Shown here: positions 9,189-15,156 of the stretch, one piece after another
How the letters are laid out: each line of letters starts with the position of its first letter
Position numbering within the stretch: the stretch's first letter is position 1
Assembly: GCF_001625695.1 (NCBI RefSeq)
Contig: NZ_AUXY01000080.1
Coordinates: 160,031 to 224,030 of the forward strand
DNA from: Pseudoalteromonas luteoviolacea H33-S
GTDB taxonomy: Bacteria; Pseudomonadota; Gammaproteobacteria; Enterobacterales; Alteromonadaceae
Direction of reading: 5' to 3'
Length of the DNA stretch: 64,000 bases
Program-made: the position numbers and the translations under genes
Notes under the pieces: generated by a model
What the model saw: only the letters and a program-made list of their open reading frames with translations
What the model was told of the DNA's origin: nothing
Databases searched by the model: none

Positions 9189-10517
9189 TTAACTGCTTGT
9201 ATTATGAGGCAGTCGAACTTCAAAACAGCTACCAACACCTAACTGCGATGTCGCGATAAGCTCAGCACCTTGATTTTGTACCATCATTAACGCGATGGTT
9301 AAACCCAGCCCCACATTTGCTCCAACGGGTTTAGTTGTGTAAAAAGGATCAAAAATTTGGTTCAGCTTTTGCTCAGGGATCCCTGCCCCCTTATCCTCAA
9401 AGTAGACACTCATTGACTGCTCATGATTTCGTATGCTTATTTTTATGTCACAAAGTGCAGAGCCTGATTCCTTCGCATTTAAATATAAACTTTTGAACAC
9501 TTGTAATAATTGCTCACGACAGCAACTTAATTTGGGTAGCGGCTCATGCTTATTTTCAAATACGACTTGGCTATGTATTTCAGCACTGAAGCTCGTAACA
9601 ATTTCATGTAAGTCATAAAGGTTAGCCTGCTCATCTGAAATACCATTAAAAACCGACAAGGCAGCCACAATGCGCTCAATTCTATTTAAATCAACAGCAT
9701 TGTCTTCAAGTAATTCAAAAATGTCTTTAAAGTCATTGTCCAAATCTTCATCATGAGTCACATCTACTTTATTCAATACCGCATTAATGTAATCTTGCAG
9801 CACTGAAAAATTACACTTTAACGCCCCAAGCGGATTATTAATCTCATGGGCCATTCCTGCGGCTAAGTAGCCTATTGAGGCCATTTTCTCTGATTGAAGC
9901 AAAGATGCCTGCTGAGCTAAGATTTGATCTTTTGCTGCTTGTAGTGAGGTATTTACACTTAGTAACTCCGCAGTTCGCTCAGCGACCTTAACTTCTAAAT
10001 TCTCATTTAGGTCTTTTAAAGCACTCGCCAATTCTGACTGCTTCTTAATATCTTGAAAAGCTCTCAGCGCACTGGTCATCGTTATGTATAAACGGGACTT
10101 TGTTAGGTCAACTTTGTTTTTATAGTCGTTAATATCATATTTAAGCATCACCTCATGTTCAGGTATGGTGCTAGGCTGGCCAGTTCTTAATATTATCCTT
10201 ACATCATGATCGTTCAATTCATTTCGGATGTGATGAACACATTCAAGCCCAGCCTGATCCGTCTCCATAATTACATCTAGCAAGATCACGCTGATATCTT
10301 GCTCTGACTGCATACATTCTATCGCTTGTGCTTTTGAATAGGCATGTAAAAAGGACAAGCCTCGATCTTGATAACTGAACTTTGATAAGGCCATTTTTGT
10401 CACTTCGTGCACTTCAGGCTCATCATCAACGACGAGCACTTTCCACGGAGGACGTTGTGGTTTTTGTTGTGCTTGCGAAGACTCGCTTGCTAGAAAAGAA
10501 AATGTGGAATTTGGCAT
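9189..10517 (-). CDS. Receiver-histidine kinase protein (REC-HisKA-HATPase)
   Basis: A 442-residue cytoplasmic protein with a receiver domain first and a histidine kinase after it. The in-frame codon at 10526 is TTG without a ribosome-binding site; the ATG at 10517 is preferred. REC (about 25-150) carries the acidic pair in VLVVDDEPE and the phospho-acceptor Asp81 in ILLDVIMETDQ. A coiled coil follows (about 165-210). The HisKA has His224 in AAGMAHEINNPLGALK, a family usually called HPK4-like. The HATPase ends with GANVGLGLTIALMMVQNQG. Such response-regulator/kinase fusions pass phosphate on from another kinase. It lies between tdk and the PAS hybrid kinase on the same strand, with 121 bases to the latter. 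Confidence 0.9.
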   Translation of the reverse strand: MPNSTFSFLASESSQAQQKPQRPPWKVLVVDDEPEVHEVTKMALSKFSYQDRGLSFLHAYSKAQAIECMQSEQDISVILLDVIMETDQAGLECVHHIRNELNDHDVRIILRTGQPSTIPEHEVMLKYDINDYKNKVDLTKSRLYITMTSALRAFQDIKKQSELASALKDLNENLEVKVAERTAELLSVNTSLQAAKDQILAQQASLLQSEKMASIGYLAAGMAHEINNPLGALKCNFSVLQDYINAVLNKVDVTHDEDLDNDFKDIFELLEDNAVDLNRIERIVAALSVFNGISDEQANLYDLHEIVTSFSAEIHSQVVFENKHEPLPKLSCCREQLLQVFKSLYLNAKESGSALCDIKISIRNHEQSMSVYFEDKGAGIPEQKLNQIFDPFYTTKPVGANVGLGLTIALMMVQNQGAELIATSQLGVGSCFEVRLPHNTSS

Positions 10518-10569
10518 GGCTACCAATTATAAGTGTTGATAGCCTTAAGCATGGCAAAAAGCGTTAAAT

Positions 10570-11151
10570 TTACAACCTATTAAGCTCAGTTTTGTAGTGT
10601 TTTCTACACACAGATACATACCGATCGTTGCCGCCAATTTCTACTTGATCACCATCGGCAATGGCATTGCCCTGTTCGTCTAACCGCAATACGTGATTCG
10701 CTTTGCGGCCACAGTGACATACCGTTTTAAGTTCTATCAATTTGTCAGCCCATGCCAATAAGTATTGCGCACCTTCAAATAGCTCACCTCTAAAGTCAGT
10801 TCTGAGCCCATAGCACAACACTGGGACGCCCAACATATCAACGACATCTGTTAATTCAGAGACTTGCTCTTTTGATAGAAACTGACTTTCATCTACTAGA
10901 ATACAATCAAGTTTGTTTTTTTCGTGCTCAAGCTTTACTAATTCAAACACATTTGTAGCTGGTTCGAAGGTGCTCGCATCGGCCTCAAGGCCAATACGAG
11001 AAGCAACTTTTCCAACACCTGAGCGATTGTCTATGGCAGCGGTTAAAATAAATGGTGTCATACCGCGTTCACGGTAATTAAATGCTGATTGCAATAACGT
11101 AGTCGATTTACCCGCATTCATTGCCGAGTAATAAAAATAAAGTTGTGCCAT
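10570..11151 (-). CDS. tdk: Thymidine kinase
   Basis: A 193-residue type II thymidine kinase that phosphorylates thymidine to dTMP in the salvage pathway. Visible features are the P-loop YYSAMNAGKSTTLLQ (about residues 6-20), the Walker-B-like ILVDESQFL, the lasso region GLRTDFRGELFEGAQYLL, and the zinc site made by CHCGRKA with a C-terminal cysteine in VSVCRKH. Length and order match E. coli Tdk. The same-strand kinase gene follows after 52 bases; the functional link is probably accidental. Confidence 0.96.
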   Translation of the reverse strand: MAQLYFYYSAMNAGKSTTLLQSAFNYRERGMTPFILTAAIDNRSGVGKVASRIGLEADASTFEPATNVFELVKLEHEKNKLDCILVDESQFLSKEQVSELTDVVDMLGVPVLCYGLRTDFRGELFEGAQYLLAWADKLIELKTVCHCGRKANHVLRLDEQGNAIADGDQVEIGGNDRYVSVCRKHYKTELNRL

Positions 11152-11214
11152 AGTTGCAAGTGTCTGATTTCAAGTGCACGTAAGTCTACAGAAACTTGAC
11201 TGAGCTGACCACAA

Positions 11215-12000
11215 TCAATATCGAGGAATCTTATGATTCACTGGGTTATTTACATAATCTAAGTAATATTCATGTAAGGGCATGGCGCCTAGCCCCTCCC
11301 ATAAAGCACGGGAGACCTCTGGGTTTTGCTTCAAGAAATCTTTTGACAGAGCTAAATACCCATAACTTATATCGACCGGTGGAAACACTGGCTCAAGTAA
11401 ATCACTATATGGAAAGCCAGAGATCTGTTCATCGTAAATTTGGCATAAGCCCAGCGCACCATCTACTAAGCCCTTCAAAACAAGTTGATAGGCATCATCT
11501 TGAGAGTCTGTTTGAATCACACGATACAAGTCTTGTTGGAGTGATTTTAACACTGCATAACCACGCGGCACCGCGAGGCTAATTGGAAAATTGTTGTTTG
11601 CGACGTCTTGACCTAAGCCTTGCTTACCGACTAAGCAAGTACCTAACATGCTAATCGCTAATGTTTCATCCACCTTGCCCAGTTCATTTATGGGAAAATT
11701 CAAAAAAGTAGATCGTTCAGCGCGATAAGACGCAACCACAGCATCCACTTTGTTTTTTTGAACTTCTTTCAAACATCGCTGCCAAGGCTTACGAACAAAT
11801 TTAAACTTTACATTACGTACCTTGTTCTCTAGCCCGCGCAAAATCTCAATGGTCGCACCCGGGCGGTAGTTGGGTACTTCAAAACCGCTACCAAGAAAAA
11901 ACGGAGGGATGTTTTTATCTTCATAACACAGGGTCATGAAGGTGGTTGCATGTGATAATGAGGACCATGATATGAAAAGAAAAAATGCTAAAAAACGCAT
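11215..12000 (-). CDS. Periplasmic substrate-binding-like protein (SBP_bac_3 type)
   Basis: A frame open from 12051 has its most plausible start at 12000, where the product begins MRFLAFFLFISWSSLSHA, a clean signal peptide. The mature part (about 243 residues) shows the pattern of type-2 periplasmic binding folds: TTFMTLCYEDKNIPPFF, then PGATIEILRGL, then RKPWQRCLKEVQ and KVDAVVASYRAERS. There is no ABC permease or ATPase next to it, so it is an orphan of the kind common in Alteromonadales that may act as a sensor or scavenger. The ligand is unknown, with amino-acid-like ligands usual for the family. It lies upstream of tdk on the same strand. Confidence 0.75.
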   Translation of the reverse strand: MRFLAFFLFISWSSLSHATTFMTLCYEDKNIPPFFLGSGFEVPNYRPGATIEILRGLENKVRNVKFKFVRKPWQRCLKEVQKNKVDAVVASYRAERSTFLNFPINELGKVDETLAISMLGTCLVGKQGLGQDVANNNFPISLAVPRGYAVLKSLQQDLYRVIQTDSQDDAYQLVLKGLVDGALGLCQIYDEQISGFPYSDLLEPVFPPVDISYGYLALSKDFLKQNPEVSRALWEGLGAMPLHEYYLDYVNNPVNHKIPRY

Positions 12001-12129
12001 ATGGCTCGCAACTAGTTGAAGAGTTAAGTAATGCACAGGCATGCCTGACACTCTTTATACTATAGCCTACTCGTAGCGCTCTGCCTTTGGTTCAGGAGAT
12101 TGGTCTTGTATTTATGAGTATATAAACAA

Positions 12130-12156
12130 GTGCCTTGAGTAAAACGCTCAAGGCAC
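12130..12156 (-). terminator. Terminator hairpin after sodA
   Basis: A perfect 10-bp stem GTGCCTTGAG / CTCAAGGCAC with a 7-base loop lies 18 bases after the sodA stop. The T-run on the minus side is weak (TTGTTTATATA). Confidence 0.65.
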
Positions 12157-12173
12157 AGAAAACTGAAGCTTAA

Positions 12174-12782
12174 TTACTTCGCGTCTAAATAACGCTTTTC
12201 AACTTCTGCCCAGTTAATAACATTGTAAAACGCCGCGATGTATTCAGGACGACGATTTTGATACTTAAGGTAATATGCATGTTCCCACACATCCAAACCT
12301 AAAATTGGTGTCTGATTGCTCATAAGTGGGCTATCTTGGTTTAGTGAGCTTGTCACTTTCAACGCACCATCAGCGTCAACAACTAACCACGCCCAGCCGC
12401 TACCAAAACGACTGACTGCAGCGGCTGTGAATAGCTCCTTGAACGCATCAAAACTACCAAACGTGTCTGCAATTGCTTTAGACAACTCACCTTCGTGTAA
12501 TTCACCACCATCTGGAGACATAATAGTCCAGAATAGGCTGTGGTTATGGTGACCGCCAACATGGTCTCTTACAGCACCTTTAAGGTTTTCAGGTAGTGAT
12601 TCAATGTTTACAAGTAAGTCTTCAACACCACGGTCGGCAAACTCTGTGCCTTCTAAAGCCGCATTCGCTTTATTGACATAAGTCTGGTGGTGAAGTGTAT
12701 GGTGAATTTCCATTGTTCTTGTATCAATATGCGGCTCTAGCGCATCATACGCGTACGGTAGTTGTGGCAATGTAAAAGCCAT
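12174..12782 (-). CDS. sodA: Superoxide dismutase, Mn type (SodA-like)
   Basis: A 202-residue cytoplasmic superoxide dismutase converting superoxide to peroxide and oxygen. The metal ligands are visible: His27 (EIHHTLHH), His81 (HHNHSLFW), Asp164 and His168 (LDVWEHAYY). The family marks GGHHNHSLFW, NQDSPLM and the spacing of LDVWEHAYYLKYQNRRP agree with manganese-type SodA. The iron-type SodB has a QVWNHTFYW-like segment there instead. GAGG precedes the ATG. It follows a TPR-like gene after 18 bases and is probably co-transcribed from the palindrome-containing promoter at about 13340-13387. That resembles the sodA operons of other proteobacteria, where a small gene precedes sodA. Metal choice is inferred from sequence only. 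Confidence 0.94.
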   Translation of the reverse strand: MAFTLPQLPYAYDALEPHIDTRTMEIHHTLHHQTYVNKANAALEGTEFADRGVEDLLVNIESLPENLKGAVRDHVGGHHNHSLFWTIMSPDGGELHEGELSKAIADTFGSFDAFKELFTAAAVSRFGSGWAWLVVDADGALKVTSSLNQDSPLMSNQTPILGLDVWEHAYYLKYQNRRPEYIAAFYNVINWAEVEKRYLDAK

Positions 12783-12800
12783 GATTTTTCCTCATTTACT

Positions 12801-13307
12801 TTAGTGGACGATATGTGGACGGTTAAAGCCACCTTCCATTGCCATGTTAACTTGTTCAATTAACTCAGGAAGATGGGGGTGACAGGACGCAAAGTTAATC
12901 AACTCCTGCCGTGTTTTATGTAAGTGGTGGCAAGCAATCTCAACGATTTCAATTGACGCGTTTTCGACTAAATGAAGAATTGCAGTATGTACTTCTATCA
13001 ACTGCTGGCACGCTCGCTCAGGCTTAGACAATGCTAAAAAGCAGTCAGCTAAATTATGAGCCGCAACGACTAGGGCTGGGCAGCAATGCTCTATTGCCGT
13101 TAATTGCTCATCACTTGCTTCACTTTTTACAAAGCGTTCAAGTAAATGACCTGCCAGATTTAAAGCACTTTGATATTTGTCTCTGGCTGAATCAAATTGG
13201 CCATGCTGAAAAGCGTGGTTGCCCGTTTTTATTGCATATTGCCATGGTGCTAAGGCGTACTCCAAAGGAGTATCAATTGAAGATTCTGGTTGCTCAATTA
13301 GGGCCAT
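12801..13307 (-). CDS. TPR-like helical protein co-transcribed with sodA
   Basis: A 168-residue helical protein. The frame begins at 13340, but the ATG at 13307 has AAGGGGAG four bases upstream and is chosen. Helical repeat features are seen (GNHAFQHGQFDSARDKYQSA, then VVAAHNLADCFLALSKPERA), resembling one or two tetratricopeptide repeats. It also contains several His and Cys residues (HCC at about 74, CHHLHKT). It resembles a group of small uncharacterised proteins of Vibrio and Shewanella (DUF2753-like), but I am not certain of this. The spacing to sodA (18 bases) implies one transcript, so a role in manganese or iron superoxide defence is plausible but unproven. Confidence 0.7.
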   Translation of the reverse strand: MALIEQPESSIDTPLEYALAPWQYAIKTGNHAFQHGQFDSARDKYQSALNLAGHLLERFVKSEASDEQLTAIEHCCPALVVAAHNLADCFLALSKPERACQQLIEVHTAILHLVENASIEIVEIACHHLHKTRQELINFASCHPHLPELIEQVNMAMEGGFNRPHIVH

Positions 13308-13339
13308 TACGCTCCCCTTAGATTGCTTTACACCTGACA

Positions 13340-13369
13340 ACTATAAACAAAACCAACACCTTAATGCAA
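13340..13369 (-). promoter_or_regulatory. Candidate promoter of the sodA operon
   Basis: On the minus strand TTGCAT (13364-13369) and TATAGT (13340-13345) are 18 bases apart, 32 bases before the ATG of the TPR-like gene. The -35 lies inside an arm of the palindrome at 13363-13387, so a bound regulator would block it. Confidence 0.4.
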
Positions 13370-13387
13370 ATTGTTTTTATTTGCATT
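13363..13387. promoter_or_regulatory. Palindromic operator candidate in sodA-bfr region
   Basis: A perfect inverted repeat: AATGCAAAT at 13363-13371, spacer TGTTTTT, ATTTGCATT at 13379-13387. It overlaps the candidate -35 of the sodA operon. The arm spacing does not fit a canonical 7-1-7 Fur site, so the regulator is unknown. Confidence 0.45.
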
Positions 13388-13492
13388 ATTACCATGATTT
13401 AATCGTGGTTATTGCTTTATTTACAGCTCGCATCACACTTCGTCGATTAGGTTGTATAAATTACAACCAGAGTTAAAAGCATAAAAGACAAC

Positions 13493-13511
13493 GATAATGA
13501 GAATAAGAATC
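13493..13511. promoter_or_regulatory. Fur box upstream of the bacterioferritin operon
   Basis: GATAATGAGAATAAGAATC matches the 19-base Fur consensus GATAATGATAATCATTATC at 15 of 19 positions, and an overlapping 7-1-7 register matches 11 of 15. It ends 33 bases before the -35 of the bfr promoter and so does not overlap it. Confidence 0.7.
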
Positions 13512-13544
13512 AATTGTTAAACCTATGATTTTAAAGGATTTTTA

Positions 13545-13572
13545 TTGACAAGTAAGTACATATAGATAGAAT
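13545..13572 (+). promoter_or_regulatory. Promoter of the bfr operon
   Basis: A perfect -35 TTGACA at 13545-13550 and -10 TAGAAT at 13567-13572 with a 16-base spacer, 32 bases before the bfr ATG; TGAGGA serves as ribosome-binding site. Confidence 0.6.
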
Positions 13573-13604
13573 ACTCTTCATAGTCAGAGTTTGAGGAACA
13601 TCCT

Positions 13605-14075
13605 ATGAAGGGTAAACAAAAAATCATCGATGCATTTAACGCACTACTGGCAAATGAACTAGCTGCAATTGACCAGTATTTCATTCACTCTCGTATGTAC
13701 GAAGACATGGGTCTTGATAAATTGTATGAGCGTTTGAACCACGAAATGGAAGAAGAAACAACGCACGCTGATTGGCTAATTAAGCGCATTTTATTCCTAG
13801 AAGGCGTGCCAAACATGACCAAACGTCGTGATTTATTAATCGGTCAAGATGTAAAATCGATGATGGAAAACGACCTGACACTTGAGCTTGAAGTGGTTGC
13901 ATGTGTTAAAGACGCAATCAAAGCCTGCGAAGAAGAGCAGGATTATCAATCTCGTGCAGTACTTGAAAAGCTACTATTCGACACTGAAGAAGACCACGTT
14001 TACTGGCTTGAACAGCAAATCGGTCTAATTGATAAGATCGGTATTCAAAACTACCTACAGTCTCAACTTGCATAG
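13605..14075 (+). CDS. bfr: Bacterioferritin, ferroxidase subunit lacking the haem Met
   Basis: A 156-residue ferritin-like subunit of the 24-mer iron store, where Fe(II) is oxidised and kept as ferric mineral. The ferroxidase ligands are present by alignment to E. coli Bfr: Glu18, Glu51, His54, Glu94 and the pair Glu128/His131 (shifted by one residue). The haem-ligating Met52 is Thr52 (EETTHADW), so this subunit should not bind the bridging haem by itself. It is first in an operon with a second bfr gene 12 bases downstream. The two are complementary, as in the two-subunit bacterioferritins described in Neisseria and Magnetospirillum. A strong promoter and an upstream Fur box precede it. Confidence 0.94.
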   Translation: MKGKQKIIDAFNALLANELAAIDQYFIHSRMYEDMGLDKLYERLNHEMEEETTHADWLIKRILFLEGVPNMTKRRDLLIGQDVKSMMENDLTLELEVVACVKDAIKACEEEQDYQSRAVLEKLLFDTEEDHVYWLEQQIGLIDKIGIQNYLQSQLA

Positions 14076-14087
14076 GAAGGCTAAAAT

Positions 14088-14552
14088 ATGAAAGGTAATA
14101 GAGAAGTTATTGTCGCCCTAAATAAGGTGCTTGCAAACGAGTTGGTTGGTATTAACCAGTATTTTCTTCATGCGCGTATGTTTAAAGACTTTGGCTTTAT
14201 GAAATTAGATAAAGCAGATTACAAAGTATCAATCCAAAAAATGAAAAATGCTGACAGACTTATTGAGCGTATTTTATTTTTGGAAGGTCTACCAAACTTA
14301 CAAGATTTAGGTCGATTAAATATTGGTGAGAATGTGCCAGAAATGATTGCTGCCAACCATGCTTTTGAAGAAGTCTCTTTAAAAGATTTACAAGCAGCTA
14401 TCGCTTTGTGTGAAGAAAAGCAAGACTATATCAGCCGTGAAGCTTTGGACAACATCCAAAGCGAGCAAGAAGAACAAATAGACTGGCTAGAGACACAACA
14501 GCAACTACTTAAAACAATGGGACAAGAAAACTACTTACAATCACAAATGTAA
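14088..14552 (+). CDS. bfr: Bacterioferritin, haem-binding subunit with degenerate ferroxidase site
   Basis: A 154-residue bacterioferritin subunit that aligns to E. coli Bfr almost without gaps. Here the haem ligand Met52 is kept (IQKMKNADR). The diiron site is broken: Glu51 is Lys, His54 is Asn, Glu127 is Gln and His130 is Gln, while Glu18 and Glu94 remain. It should therefore bind haem at the dimer interface, and so take part in electron transfer for iron release, but cannot work as a ferroxidase centre. It follows the ferroxidase subunit by 12 bases, implying a heteropolymer. AGGAAGG before the ATG is its ribosome-binding site. The convergent bfd gene encodes the expected reductase partner. 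Confidence 0.94.
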   Translation: MKGNREVIVALNKVLANELVGINQYFLHARMFKDFGFMKLDKADYKVSIQKMKNADRLIERILFLEGLPNLQDLGRLNIGENVPEMIAANHAFEEVSLKDLQAAIALCEEKQDYISREALDNIQSEQEEQIDWLETQQQLLKTMGQENYLQSQM

Positions 14553-14564
14553 GTTACACCCATT

Positions 14565-14595
14565 AAAAAAGGGCGCTTAATTAAGCGCCCTTTTT
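14565..14595. terminator. Bidirectional terminator between bfr operon and bfd
   Basis: A 20-base perfect palindrome built from GGGCGCTTAA and its complement TTAAGCGCCC, flanked by A6 and T5, serves both convergent transcripts. Confidence 0.88.
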
Positions 14596-14608
14596 CGTAT
14601 TTAATTCT

Positions 14609-14803
14609 TTATGCAACTTGCTCGGTCACATCAACGATGTCGATAAGCTTTTCATTCAAAATCTTCTTTGTGCAATTACAGCATTTGCCGCATTGCGTGC
14701 CAACACCTAGCTCTTTACTTAGGTCTCTCATAGAGCGAGCACCGTCATCTATCGTCTGCGCTATTTTTTTGTCTGTTATTCCGTGGCAGATACAAATATA
14801 CAT
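14609..14803 (-). CDS. bfd: Bacterioferritin-associated ferredoxin
   Basis: A 64-residue [2Fe-2S] protein that reduces the bacterioferritin haem to release stored iron. The cluster cysteines are Cys4 and Cys6 (YICICHG) and Cys38 and Cys41 (GTQCGKCC), the BFD-domain arrangement, and the helical LGVGTQCGKC context is typical. Two further cysteines (42 and 44) are unusual but lie next to the ligands. It converges with the bfr pair across a shared terminator. Two weak Fur-like sites precede it, consistent with the known induction of bfd by low iron. Confidence 0.92.
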   Translation of the reverse strand: MYICICHGITDKKIAQTIDDGARSMRDLSKELGVGTQCGKCCNCTKKILNEKLIDIVDVTEQVA

Positions 14804-14805
14804 GA

Positions 14806-14901
14806 ATGAAAACCAATCTCAATTACATCAACTAAAGCTAGTTTAATCTAAACAAAAATAGTTATCAACTCACTTACGCATAAAAATGAGAATAGTTACT
14901 A
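14806..14901 (-). promoter_or_regulatory. Weak Fur-like sites upstream of bfd
   Basis: Two 15-base windows resemble the 7-1-7 Fur motif TGATAATCATTATCA: TGAAAACCAATCTCA at 14807-14821 (11 of 15) and TGAGAATAGTTACTA at 14887-14901 (10 of 15). The first overlaps the ribosome-binding region. Both are below a convincing score. Confidence 0.3.
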
Positions 14902-15112
14902 ATAGCATTGATCAATAAAGAGTTTTATTTCATTATTTGGTACATGTATGAATGTATAATTGACATTACCGCCTAAATTTAAGACAAAAACACCACTATT
15001 TTTCTCTCTCCACTCTAATTAAATTACTTTATTACTACTTAAATTGCGGCTTTCACAATAAATCGCATATCCATAAATCCTCAGCTTCCATTCACTTTGA
15101 CAAAAAACACGC
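14902..15112. other. Non-coding AT-rich stretch between bfd and the giant gene
   Basis: With the bfd promoter region and the terminator at 15113-15140, this forms a 353-base gap between two minus-strand genes. Only the bfd upstream sites and that terminator are visible in the gap. I see no gene here. Confidence 0.5.
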
Positions 15113-15140
15113 AAAAAAAAGCCTGCTATTAAGCAGGCTT
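15113..15140 (-). terminator. Terminator of the giant surface-protein gene
   Basis: AAGCCTGC and GCAGGCTT form an 8-bp stem with loop TATTAA; on the minus strand it is followed by a run of eight T, starting 17 bases after the stop codon. Confidence 0.85.
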
Positions 15141-15156
15141 TTCGTTTAAAAGTGAT

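Noticed and set aside
11196..11582. 128-codon plus-strand frame opposite the periplasmic binding protein gene
   Set aside because: It is antisense to a gene with signal peptide and recognisable fold, begins without a ribosome-binding site and has a composition unlike a real protein (many His, Leu and Ser from the complementary frame).
12174..12782. Superoxide dismutase as iron type (SodB)
   Set aside because: The conserved GGHHNHSLFW, NQDSPLM and LDVWEHAYYLKYQNRRP segments match manganese-type SodA better than SodB.
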